Of a DNA stretch of 64,000 nucleotides, positions 21,943-30,096 are shown in pieces; within the stretch, counting starts at the first letter, position 1, and every line of letters begins with the position of its first letter. Source of the DNA: Lysobacteraceae bacterium NML93-0793 (lineage in GTDB: Bacteria; Pseudomonadota; Gammaproteobacteria; Xanthomonadales; Xanthomonadaceae); assembly GCA_002324875.1 (NCBI GenBank), contig NTJG01000004.1, positions 62,001 through 126,000 on the forward strand, read 5' to 3'. The translations under genes and the position numbers were made by a program. Below the pieces are notes generated by a model that ran no database searches, was not told the origin of the DNA, and saw nothing but the letters and a program-made list of their open reading frames with translations.

Positions 21943-23081
21943 TCGATCAGGATCTCGGTCCGGATGCCCTTGCCCGCGTGATAGCCCCGCAACCTGGTCG
22001 AAAGTGCGGCCTGCAAGACACCAGACATGAGCCTATCGACCTGAGCCCGCTTGCTGAGACGGCGATGGGTATGACGCCACGCAGCCTCGCAGGCGTAGAA
22101 GTGCAAGTTCACGGGACGGAAGCCGTGGTACACCCCGTACTCCGCGCGCCGAAGCCTGCTGAAGAACGACTCGCAGTGATTGTCCGTCACACCTTCCGGG
22201 TCGACGTACCGCTCGGCATGCGAGACAGCGTAGTGCTCGTAGTCGCGGCCAAGCTGGTTGTAGGCGCCGGCCTCATCGGTCCAGATCATGGCCCCCGGCG
22301 CCACGTGCCTGGCGGCCATCGACCGGACGTTGAGCTCGGTTTCGCCCATCTGGGCCACCGCGACCATGACCGAGCGCGAACCTTCACCACGGCCGCCGCT
22401 CGAGTCGGTGACCGCCAAGACGACACGCTTGTTCCTCTTCTTCATCCAGTTGCGGTAGCTCATGCCCGCCTGCTCCCAAGGCTTGAGTTCCCCCGGCATC
22501 GGCTGCTTGCCATACCGATTCATCATCTGAGAACGCGTGGCGGGCCGATGGACATTGGACTTGCGGGGCTTGCCACAAAAGTACCCGCCGTCCATCTGCG
22601 CAATGCCCTTGATGGGCTCCGTCGGCTGGTCGAGCGCCATGACCTCGCGGAAACGGTGGAGCATCAGGAACGCGGTCTTGTAGCTCACGCCGAGGGCCTG
22701 CATCGCAGCAACTGCGCTCGTGCCGTTGCCAGACGTGAGCATGATCACCGCGCCGAGCAGGATCAGGCGCAAGGACAACTTGGTCGAATCGAAGATCGTG
22801 CCCGAAGTCAGGGAGAAAACGGCGTAGCAGTGCTTGCACTGCCAGCTGGGGTTGCCCGTATTGGGGCCAATTGCACTGCTTGCCGGCCGGCGACTGATCC
22901 GCCGCCGGCGCCGCCGGGGATAGTGCGTATCGAGCGTGCCGCAGGACGTGCAGGCCTGCTTGTCCTCGCTATCCCAGCGCCACTTGGCGAAGAGAGTCGC
23001 GATTTCGAGGTCAGTCAGACCTTGGACAGTCAGGACGTTGATGTCGCGAGCTGAAGGGCTCAGACGGTGATGTTGTGCCAT
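21939..23081 (-). mobile_element. IS1595-family (ISXO2-like) transposase
   Basis: A 380-aa transposase. The N-terminal half has the zinc-ribbon region of this family (CTSCGTLDTHYP ... CKHCYAVFSLTSGTIFDSTKLSL), and the DDE-type nuclease follows with AQMDGGYFCGK, MIWTDEAGAY and TDNHCESFFSRLRR. The last is the N-x-E-type third motif seen in ISXO2-like enzymes. The ATG at 23081 is preferred over the longer in-frame start at 23159 because AGGAG lies 7 bases upstream. No terminal inverted repeats or target duplications were found by eye, so the borders of the element are unknown. The reading frame is intact, so the enzyme could be active. Confidence 0.85.
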
Positions 23082-23292
23082 GGTGGACTCCTGACCCAGC
23101 CACTGCAGGCCGAGTCTGTCTATCTCGAGCACCGATTTCGGCGATCGAGGTGTTGACATTGCGGAATCGCGAGAGCACGCTGGAGTTCAAGCGCTGAAAG
23201 CTTGTCCCACTGAAGCCCAGATGTACCCCTGCCAGGGTCTCTGGGCTTTCGTGCGTCTGGCGATCGAGAAATAGGTCGATCGTTCGATTAGC

Positions 23293-23574
23293 TCAAGGCT
23301 CACCTCCAGTGCCGTCCATGGCTTGCGAGGGCTGAGCGGCCCTCCGACGCTGTTCGAGCACCCACTGACAGACGTCTTCAGTCAGCGCGAACATTCCCTG
23401 TCGTCCGGAAATCGGGAACACCTTTGCCCCGATCTCTCCCGATTGCCTAGCCTTCTGAAAGGCAGCCGCCGTGCGGAATCCGAGTAACCCTCGCAGGACG
23501 GGTCCGCCCATGAGCGGACCGTAGCGCTGCACCTGGCGCTCAACCCAGGCGGCCTCACTGTCGGAACTGATCAT
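23293..23574 (-). CDS. Small hypothetical protein, possible DNA-binding
   Basis: A 93-aa protein of unrecognised family, rich in charged residues: AAWVERQVQRYGPLMGG and VLRGLLGFRTAAAFQKARQSG resemble an AlpA/excisionase-like helix-turn-helix preceded by a helix, but the match is too weak to assign. The ATG at 23574 has GGGGA 8 bases upstream; a TTG nine codons earlier is possible. It lies between the transposase and the duplicated gene starts, and may be an accessory factor of the island. Confidence 0.5.
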   Translation of the reverse strand: MISSDSEAAWVERQVQRYGPLMGGPVLRGLLGFRTAAAFQKARQSGEIGAKVFPISGRQGMFALTEDVCQWVLEQRRRAAQPSQAMDGTGGEP

Positions 23575-23672
23575 GCGAATTCCCCGGAAAACGGCTTTCA
23601 ATCACCTTGGCGCGCGCGCTAGGCTGCGATCTACCTGACGAAACACGGACGTTTTGAGAGTCATGAGGTCCT

Positions 23673-23852
23673 ATGGCACGCCCTGCTGACCCGCCGCTCG
23701 ATCGCCTGCGTAATCAGGTGTGGACTCGGGCGTTGAGATCGCGGGCTCTTGAACTGGGTCTCGAGGATGCTGTCAGCTGGACAAAGCTGGAGCGCAAACT
23801 GATGGAGACCGTCAGCGCTGAGGCTGCGATGAGCCGTGGCACGCCCCGCTGA
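23673..23852 (+). pseudogene. Truncated duplicate of the next gene's start
   Basis: The frame from the ATG at 23673 encodes the same first ~52 residues as the 320-aa protein that starts at 23836 (MARPADPPLDRLRNQVW... with four substitutions), then runs out of frame into MSRGTPR and a stop, giving only 59 aa. The two starts are 163 bases apart, so a segment of roughly 160 bases was tandemly duplicated, leaving an intact downstream copy and a stub. The stub has an ATG, whereas the intact gene now starts with GTG. Confidence 0.75.
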
Positions 23853-24798
23853 CCCGCCGCTCGATCGCCTGCGTAATCAGGTGTGGGCTCGGGCGTTGAG
23901 ATCGCGGGCTCTTGAACTGGGTCTCGAGGATGCTGGCAGCTGGGCAAAGCTGGAGCGCAAACTGATGAAGACCGTCAGCGCTGAGGCTGCCAAGGGCCGT
24001 CTCCAGAGCCTTATGCGTGTGGTCCGAGACGGCAACGACCCTCGGCGCGCCGTGCGACGCATCGACGTCAAGGAGCTGCCATACGAAGTTTCCGACTCCG
24101 AAAACGTCTCCAGACGGGTGCCCGGATCGCGAGACCCCGAAGACAATCCTGACGCCAAGACCTATCAATCGATCGATGTTGATCTGGTCGAAGCAGGAGA
24201 GATCCTTGTGCCGGGATCTGCCGCATGGATGACAAGCCCGTTCTGGTGGCTGGCCGGTCCAGATCTGCCAGCGCTCGAGGACGTCCGGGGGCTGATCACG
24301 GATCTGAAAGCGGAGCTTGGATTGAGGACCGCGAGGACGCCGAAAGCAGTTCGGCCAGGAACGACTGTCCGACCTTCAGTCCTGACGCAGCGAGAATTGG
24401 CTCATCGCTACGAGGCATCCCTTGACCTGATCACAAAAGATCCGTCGCCTTCCGGGATTAGTTTGATGGCGGCGCTTCTGATTGAGAGCTTCCTCGACGA
24501 CCAAGATCTTCTTCAGGACATGCATCTGGCAGCATTTCATCGGATGGTCGAAGCCCTGTTGTCCCCACCGCCTTTTGAAGACATCAGGGAGCAGTTCGAG
24601 GAGATAGTCACGTCACGATTCCTGACGCGTGCCTGGCAACTGCCTGCTGAGCATCGTTCCTCTCTCTACGCGCCATTCATGACTGAAGCGCGGTGGAGCA
24701 TGGAGGTCAACCTGGTGGGGCCGAGTTGTCTCCGAAACCAGGCCGAAAACAAGTCTGACGACAAGGCGCAAGGCAACGACCAGCGCGAGGACTCATGA
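23836..24798 (+). CDS. Hypothetical island protein (320 aa)
   Basis: I do not recognise this protein. It begins with GTG; the N-terminal ~75 residues (DRLRNQVWARALRSRALELG ... LERKLMKTVSAEAAKGRLQ) are helical and basic, followed by an acidic middle (SIDVDLVEAGEILVPGSAAW) and a helical C-terminal half rich in Leu/Glu, ending in a hydrophilic tail. No catalytic motif or membrane segment stands out. The first ~160 bases are duplicated immediately upstream. It is convergent with the nuclease gene at 24910, with the double inverted repeat in between. Confidence 0.65.
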   Translation: MARPADPPLDRLRNQVWARALRSRALELGLEDAGSWAKLERKLMKTVSAEAAKGRLQSLMRVVRDGNDPRRAVRRIDVKELPYEVSDSENVSRRVPGSRDPEDNPDAKTYQSIDVDLVEAGEILVPGSAAWMTSPFWWLAGPDLPALEDVRGLITDLKAELGLRTARTPKAVRPGTTVRPSVLTQRELAHRYEASLDLITKDPSPSGISLMAALLIESFLDDQDLLQDMHLAAFHRMVEALLSPPPFEDIREQFEEIVTSRFLTRAWQLPAEHRSSLYAPFMTEARWSMEVNLVGPSCLRNQAENKSDDKAQGNDQREDS

Positions 24799-24823
24799 TC
24801 GGGCGCATCCTCAGTCACCGCCC

Positions 24824-24887
24824 CATCTGACCATCACATCAGATGAATTATGGTCAATTATGCGGATAGTCATAATTGACCATAATT
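24824..24887. repeat. Two adjacent perfect inverted repeats
   Basis: Hairpin 1 has 7-bp arms CATCTGA (24824-24830) and TCAGATG (24839-24845) with an 8-nt spacer. Hairpin 2 starts at the next base: 17-bp arms at 24846-24862 and 24871-24887 (AATTATGGTCAATTATG and its exact reverse complement) with an 8-nt spacer. The arms are very AT-rich compared with the surroundings. It sits between two convergent genes and could be a bidirectional terminator, although no T-run follows, or a protein-binding/recombination site. Confidence 0.85.
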
Positions 24888-24909
24888 GATTAATTCCTGC
24901 TGCAGACAG

Positions 24910-25674
24910 TCAGCTGCCGGAATTCGCGCTCGACGCCACTTTACGATTCCGAGGCCGGGCGTCAGACTTCGATGCACGCTTGCTGACGACTCGTCGGGGA
25001 ACAGCCGGGAATCCGAGAAACATGTGCGCAACCACGATGGTGCCGTGAGCAGGCGCTTTGGCGGGCACTCGGCTGTGGACGGTGTCGAACGCGGCGGTAG
25101 TGAACATCGACGGCCGACGCGCATGACGACTTCCAGCAGGTTCGATCTGCAACTCGGTCTTGGCATCGGGTGAATTGAGCCATTTCTCCAGCGGGGGGAC
25201 ACAGTCGTCGTGATGAACTGTCAGGATGCCAACCATCAATGCAACAGGCTGGCCGACGCTGTAGTCACCCGTGACGAATCGCATGATCCCTTCCTCGCCG
25301 GTGTAGTACTTACGGCGAGAGGCACGATGATCGATGCGCTTGAACTCGAAGATCAGATCCAATGCCGGACTTTCGCTGTCGGTGAAGTACCGGATGTCGG
25401 TGCGTTTGCGATCGACCACCGCTGCTCGCTTCCCGCTGCGCACGAGCCTGCCTTGACGTACCTCGTAACTCCACATGCCTGTCAGCCGATCGCTTGCGCG
25501 ATTGGCAGCAAGCTGCTCGCACAGGATCTCTGTGAGCACAGGCTCCTTGGCTGTCGAGCAGAACGTCTCGGGCGAGAAGGTCACCAAGTCCTGCCAGGCA
25601 CTGTGTAGAGCATCAACCGCCCTCGTGGACTGACCACCGAGAAAGGCTTTCTGCCACACGTTTGTTGGGGTCAT
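24910..25674 (-). CDS. Putative PD-(D/E)XK-type nuclease
   Basis: A 254-aa protein encoded directly after the methylase gene; its start ATG overlaps the methylase stop by 4 bases, which implies translational coupling. Residues ~88-115 contain RKRTDIRYF followed by ALDLIFEFKRID: an acidic residue, then E-x-K at the end of a hydrophobic strand, the pattern of a PD-(D/E)XK nuclease active site. The rest (LWEYEV-like MWSYEVRQGRLVRSG; VTGDYSVGQPVALMVGIL) is compatible with a restriction-endonuclease fold. The C-terminal ~35 residues are basic (SKRASKSDARPRNRK). Expected role: the restriction subunit paired with the methylase. No known family is certain from sequence reading. Confidence 0.6.
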   Translation of the reverse strand: MTPTNVWQKAFLGGQSTRAVDALHSAWQDLVTFSPETFCSTAKEPVLTEILCEQLAANRASDRLTGMWSYEVRQGRLVRSGKRAAVVDRKRTDIRYFTDSESPALDLIFEFKRIDHRASRRKYYTGEEGIMRFVTGDYSVGQPVALMVGILTVHHDDCVPPLEKWLNSPDAKTELQIEPAGSRHARRPSMFTTAAFDTVHSRVPAKAPAHGTIVVAHMFLGFPAVPRRVVSKRASKSDARPRNRKVASSANSGS

Positions 25675-28600
25675 GCCGCTTCCTGCGACTGCAACGTGGA
25701 TTTCAGAGTAGCGCGCACGATTCGTTCGGCGTCACGGTATGCCTGACGTAAAAGCCACAACCGCTGCGCTTGGGGCTTGATGTAGTAAACGGTGTCGCCC
25801 GACACGATGATCGTGTCGGCTGCCAGATAGATCTGCTCCTGTGCTTGAACCGGAAGCAGACCGGCGTCATGCATGGCGCGAACCAACGCGTCCACCGCGG
25901 CATCCGATCGCTCGGCGGTGGGAGCGGTATCGCGGTGTTTGCCAACCCGCACGGCAACGATGCCGAAGGCACCGGCACGTGCGACGTTGGTCAGACGTAC
26001 CGTGACCTCGAACTCACCTTCGCCATCTCGCGCATTGCGCCATGCTTCGAGCTCTGACTTGAGGCCAGCGGCGTATCGAAGGGCCATGTCCGCATCGACA
26101 CGCCGGCTCGCATTCTCGAAGACGTGGGAGAGCCCGTACGGGCGCACCATCGGCCGCAGGATGTTGACGCTCTCCGAGACGATCTCCCGGGCATCTCCCT
26201 CCAATCCGAAATAGTCCTCGATGAGCGCATCCAGCTTCGGCTTGGACAGTTCCCAAGCGTGCTTTCGCGAAAGAGAATTGATGTTCTCCAACTCACGGCT
26301 GGTCGCAGCCACTTGGCGAACGATCGCTTTCGCATGCTCCGGATCGGAGTGACGCTCAGGCGGATAGAAGGGGAACGATGCGATGTCTCGCAGCGACACG
26401 CGATCCCGGTCGCTCAGCAGCTGGTAAAGCTGCATGAGGGAGAAATAGCGCATCAGATCGGACCGCAGGTAGATCGCGGCAAATCGCAGCAGATCCTCAT
26501 CCTGCGTGGGCCCGGCGATTACCCCTACGCTGCTCATGAAGGAAGCCGCACCCCGGACGAACGCCGCGCGAATCGTGCCATTAGGCGCAGGACCGTCGGG
26601 GAACACTATCCGCGGCCCGTGGAAGACTTCGAGCAGATCTTGGGTATCCCCCGAGAACGCAGGAATTTCCTTGGCGGGGAACGGGTCTCCTTCGCTTGCC
26701 ACGACCACTGGGCACGCATACAGCATGCCCGGCACCAGGAACTTGAGGTCGTGGAAGACTTCGCTAGGTGTCCTGACTGCGTGCTTCGAGTTATCGGTTC
26801 GATGGAAGCCTTTTCGCTTGGTCCAACGACTGTCCTTGCCGGCGAACATCTGACCGAAAGTCCCGCGCAGTCGCATCCTCGCCCATAGCGACAGGTCGAA
26901 CGCATCGCCCCACATACGGGTGACCAGTTCCCGATTCGAACGTGCGATGGCCAAGGTCTGAACTTCGTGTCGGTCTACGCCGTGGAGCGTGAGTCGACCA
27001 AACGCGAGACTGATGTCTGCCTTGGGCGCCCAGTAGTCGAACACTTCGTTGGGCGGAATCGGCGCCGAGCCATCCTCATCGGTTGGCTCTCGGCGCTCAG
27101 CCAGCAGCACGATGCACGATGCCCGGCCTTCCGCGAACAAGAGCTCTTTCAGATCGCCGAAATTGATCGCGCGCAACCATTGCACACGCTCAAGCCAGGC
27201 CGACAGGAAGTTCTGACTGGTCGGTTTGAGCAGCAAGGTCATCGGCAGGATCAGACACAGGCGTGCACCGGGACGCGCGATCTCGCTGGCACGCCAAGCG
27301 AAATCGGCGGCAACCTGCTTGAGCGTGCGAGGATGGCCCGATTCATCTGCCCACTTGTCCACATACCGACTCTCAGCCGCCGTCAGCTCCATCCAAGGTG
27401 GATTGCTGAGCAACAGGCTGAAATCACGTTGCTGCGTGTGCGGGTTGTGTGGCGAGAAGAAGTCGCCTTGCTCGGGACCCGAGAAAAGGTTCTGTCCGCG
27501 CAGCGTAGGTAATTTGACCTGAGCGTCGTCGCACAAGGCAGCAATGTCGGTGGGCTGCAGGCGCTCGAGCAGCGACAAGTACAGACTGAAGGCGGTGACG
27601 CGACACGCCGCTTCGCTGAGGTCGCTCCCCCAGATGTGCTTTTGAAGCATCGCAATGCGCTCGCGCAACGCGATCTGTTGGCCACCTCGACGGGCCTCCG
27701 CTTCACCCAGAAGTCGGCGGAACGCCGTGGTCAGCAGAATGCCTGAGCCACACGCTCCGTCGTAGATCTTCTCTGCCAGCAGATCCTTCGACCCCGACAG
27801 CGCTTGGTCGACCACCAGGTTCGCCAGGTGCCGAGGCGTGTAGTAAGCCGCCAGCTTCTTCTTGTCATCCCGTCCCAGGAATGACTCGTACACACCCGAG
27901 AGCAGTTCTACGGGGATATACCGGAAGTTGTAGGGAAAGAAGGATGCCTGCTTGCGCTCGATGTCGGTCGCGGCCAGCAGATGCGCAATAGCGTCGTAGC
28001 CCGCGTCGGGCAGCTCTGCCCAAAGGGACGGAGATCCATCTTCGCGCTCGAGGAAGTCCCCGTTGAAATCCTGCTTGAGCTGATCGAACAATCGACCAAG
28101 GGCCTCGCGATCGCAGCGAGTGACCAAGTCATGTAGCGTCCCGACATTGCGTGTCTTTCGATAACGCGTGCCCACAATGCCGCGGTGTTCAAGGTAAGAC
28201 ACGAACAGGACTTGCCCAACCAGGTACTGGGCATCTTCCCGCGCGTACAGCTCGCCACTACCGGTTCGAGTTTCCGCCAACCGATTGACCGTCGCACGCA
28301 AGTTCGCCAACAGCTTTCGATCCACGCGCTCTTCGAGATTGAACCAATCTGCGTGGCGCTCGCGGATGTCGCCGGCTTGTATGTCCGCTCGCGACAGCGG
28401 GCCGTCCCGGCGGGCCTGCTCGATGTTCAAGGGCGCGCCTGGACTGCTCCGCGGTGTGACCGGCACAGGCACGATTTCCGCGTCCTTGATCACCAGTAGC
28501 ACCGAGACCAAGCCTTGGTTCCAGATTTTCTGTCGTAACGCGTTCAGCCTCTGCGCATCGGACAGCAAACCGTCCCTGTCGATGAAGAACGTAACCGTCG

Positions 28601-28820
28601 GGACACCTTCAACATCGAACACAGCTTCGGCGCAAATCTCGCCTTGGGGGTTCAGAAGGTCATGTAGCTCGGGTGCGTAGGCATGACGCGGCGCAAGCGC
28701 ACTGCTCGCAAGGTGCAGTGACGCAGATGCGGGGTCGAAACCCAACGTGTTGAGCCAGTGATCGAGGCGGTGCTGCGTCATCTTCGACCGAAGTCCGTTG
28801 GGGCTCGATGGTGCCTTCAT
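25671..28820 (-). CDS. N6-adenine DNA methylase (Eco57I/type IIG-like)
   Basis: A 1049-aa class I N6-adenine methyltransferase. Residues ~1-150 form an N-terminal alpha/beta domain (AVFDVEGVPTVTFFID, WNQGLVSVLLVIKDAEIVPV) like the degenerate nuclease-like module of type IIG/BREX methylases. Residues ~320-560 carry the methylase core: AAYYTPRHLANLVVDQAL, SAM motif I YDGACGSGILLTTAF and catalytic motif IV LLLSNPPWMEL. A target-recognition region of several hundred residues and a unique C-terminal domain (LTNVARAGAFGIVAVRVG ... GDTVYYIKPQAQRLWLLRQAY) follow. It modifies host DNA, presumably to protect it from the partner nuclease. The start at 28820 is the first Met; another lies at residue 14. 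Neither BREX (PglZ/BrxC) nor DISARM (DrmA-C) partners are nearby. Confidence 0.82.
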   Translation of the reverse strand: MKAPSSPNGLRSKMTQHRLDHWLNTLGFDPASASLHLASSALAPRHAYAPELHDLLNPQGEICAEAVFDVEGVPTVTFFIDRDGLLSDAQRLNALRQKIWNQGLVSVLLVIKDAEIVPVPVTPRSSPGAPLNIEQARRDGPLSRADIQAGDIRERHADWFNLEERVDRKLLANLRATVNRLAETRTGSGELYAREDAQYLVGQVLFVSYLEHRGIVGTRYRKTRNVGTLHDLVTRCDREALGRLFDQLKQDFNGDFLEREDGSPSLWAELPDAGYDAIAHLLAATDIERKQASFFPYNFRYIPVELLSGVYESFLGRDDKKKLAAYYTPRHLANLVVDQALSGSKDLLAEKIYDGACGSGILLTTAFRRLLGEAEARRGGQQIALRERIAMLQKHIWGSDLSEAACRVTAFSLYLSLLERLQPTDIAALCDDAQVKLPTLRGQNLFSGPEQGDFFSPHNPHTQQRDFSLLLSNPPWMELTAAESRYVDKWADESGHPRTLKQVAADFAWRASEIARPGARLCLILPMTLLLKPTSQNFLSAWLERVQWLRAINFGDLKELLFAEGRASCIVLLAERREPTDEDGSAPIPPNEVFDYWAPKADISLAFGRLTLHGVDRHEVQTLAIARSNRELVTRMWGDAFDLSLWARMRLRGTFGQMFAGKDSRWTKRKGFHRTDNSKHAVRTPSEVFHDLKFLVPGMLYACPVVVASEGDPFPAKEIPAFSGDTQDLLEVFHGPRIVFPDGPAPNGTIRAAFVRGAASFMSSVGVIAGPTQDEDLLRFAAIYLRSDLMRYFSLMQLYQLLSDRDRVSLRDIASFPFYPPERHSDPEHAKAIVRQVAATSRELENINSLSRKHAWELSKPKLDALIEDYFGLEGDAREIVSESVNILRPMVRPYGLSHVFENASRRVDADMALRYAAGLKSELEAWRNARDGEGEFEVTVRLTNVARAGAFGIVAVRVGKHRDTAPTAERSDAAVDALVRAMHDAGLLPVQAQEQIYLAADTIIVSGDTVYYIKPQAQRLWLLRQAYRDAERIVRATLKSTLQSQEAA

Positions 28821-28874
28821 GGCCCGCCAAGTCTAGCGCAAATAGAAAATGTGTGCTACGCCTTTACGTTGCCC

Positions 28875-28889
28875 CAATCATAAAGATTG
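28875..28889. promoter_or_regulatory. Possible operator between methylase and WYL gene
   Basis: An inverted repeat CAATC-ATAAA-GATTG sits 3 bases upstream of the WYL regulator start, in the only 72-base spacer between the two divergent genes. By analogy with BrxR/CapW regulators, which bind inverted repeats in such spacers, it may be the regulator's binding site. The arms are only 5 bp, so this is tentative. Confidence 0.4.
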
Positions 28890-28892
28890 CCA

Positions 28893-29795
28893 ATGGTGAG
28901 CGGTGCTCCCAATCGTCTCGACGATATCGGCCGTGCGCAGCGCGACCGGCTTCGCTTCATCGAGTCATCCCTTCAATGGGAGGGATCGATTCGTCGCCAG
29001 CGCGTGAGTCATGCCTTCGACGTGTCGGTGAATCATGTGACGAAGGATCTGAGGCGCTACGAAGCCGCCTTCCCAAACAATATCCTGTTCGATCACCGTC
29101 GACAGCTCTACGTCCCGGGCCCTCGCTTCAAGCCCCAACTCGCATCGAAGGATCCACGGGAGTATCTAGCTCTGCAGCTGGCGCACGCCCAATCCGGCTC
29201 TTCCGTCGTTGCACCGCTACTGGCGGGATGGGACACAGTGCCAAACAGCACGGTCCCGGCGCCGCCGCATGGGATAACCGAGGGCGTACTGCGCCACATC
29301 GTGCGTGCGATATCGCAGCGGACCGGGGTGAACGTGATTTATCACTCCACGCGATCCGTCTCCGGGCCGGACAGGCGTTCGCTATGGCCGCATGCGTTGG
29401 TCCACACAGGGGTCCGGTGGCACGTGCGTGCCTACGACGATGCAAGCCAGTCGTTCCGCAACTTCGCGTTGCAGCGAATGGACGAGCCTCGCGCTATCGA
29501 CTCGCCTACGCCGATCGGAGCGGGCGACGACGTGGAGTGGATGGAATCGACATTGGTGCGCGTGGTCCCGAATCCAAAGCTCAACACCCACCAGCAGCAA
29601 CTTGTGGCTCGTGACTTCGGCATGGAGCAGTCGAAGGTGGGACCCAGCTGGACGCTGGAACTGCGCCTTTGCTTGATCGGCTACTTCGCCGCGAAGTACG
29701 GCTTGGATCGAGACGATGGGCCGCCACGCCAACGCATCGTGCTGGAGAACAGGGCGCAAGTGAGCAAATGGTTCTTGCCCGCGACCGCCGCGTAG
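28893..29795 (+). CDS. WYL-domain transcriptional regulator (BrxR/CapW-like)
   Basis: A 300-aa regulator. Residues ~15-75 form a winged helix-turn-helix (RQRVSHAFDVSVNHVTKDLRR, with wing LFDHRRQLYVPG). Residues ~130-205 form a WYL domain: NVIYHSTRS, then SLWPHALVHTGVRWHVRAYDD and FALQRM, matching the strand pattern and the P-h-x-h...R-W-h/Y-h motif. A C-terminal domain (~220-300) resembles the WCX dimerisation extension. Regulators of this layout repress phage-defence operons (BREX, CBASS) and respond to a nucleic-acid-type ligand; its divergent position to the methylase supports that role here. The ATG at 28893 is used; a TTG two codons upstream is possible. No clear ribosome-binding site precedes it. 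Confidence 0.8.
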   Translation: MVSGAPNRLDDIGRAQRDRLRFIESSLQWEGSIRRQRVSHAFDVSVNHVTKDLRRYEAAFPNNILFDHRRQLYVPGPRFKPQLASKDPREYLALQLAHAQSGSSVVAPLLAGWDTVPNSTVPAPPHGITEGVLRHIVRAISQRTGVNVIYHSTRSVSGPDRRSLWPHALVHTGVRWHVRAYDDASQSFRNFALQRMDEPRAIDSPTPIGAGDDVEWMESTLVRVVPNPKLNTHQQQLVARDFGMEQSKVGPSWTLELRLCLIGYFAAKYGLDRDDGPPRQRIVLENRAQVSKWFLPATAA

Positions 29796-30096
29796 GGGCG
29801 GCCAGCTGCACTGGCCGTCGCGGCGTCGCACTCTGCATCAGAGGAACAAGGCGCCTCAGCGCAGCTTCGCGGATAGCTCATGTCCGCAGGCCCCTGGGAA
29901 GAGCGGCACCGTTTGGCTCAGGGCTGGGCTGCTGAGGCAGCTCAAGGTTGAGGGAAATGACCCGCCGTTGACTGTCGGAAAATTCAGAACAGACAGTAGG
30001 AAGAAGGGATCACTGAGCGTCCGGCCATTTGGCGATGCCTGACACTTTCGCCTGATTGGCCCCTACACGGCGGGGCCCTTCTGGACCCGCAAAGGA
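29796..30096. other. Intergenic stretch without recognised features
   Basis: About 300 bases between the WYL regulator and the next gene. No open frame with coding character, tRNA, or repeat was found. A short GC-rich complementary pair (GGCCAG/CTGGCC around 29803-29820) just after the WYL stop could be a weak terminator. Confidence 0.4.

Noticed and set aside
20913-23316. A 9-base match (ACGGCACTG) in inverted orientation at 20913 and 23308 as possible IS1595 terminal repeats
   Set aside because: The match is short, its flanks do not align, and the right copy lies inside the 93-aa gene; chance is likely.
25671-28820. BREX PglX or DISARM methylase assignment
   Set aside because: None of the required partner genes (PglZ, BrxC, DrmA-C) is nearby, so only a general N6-adenine methylase call is supported.
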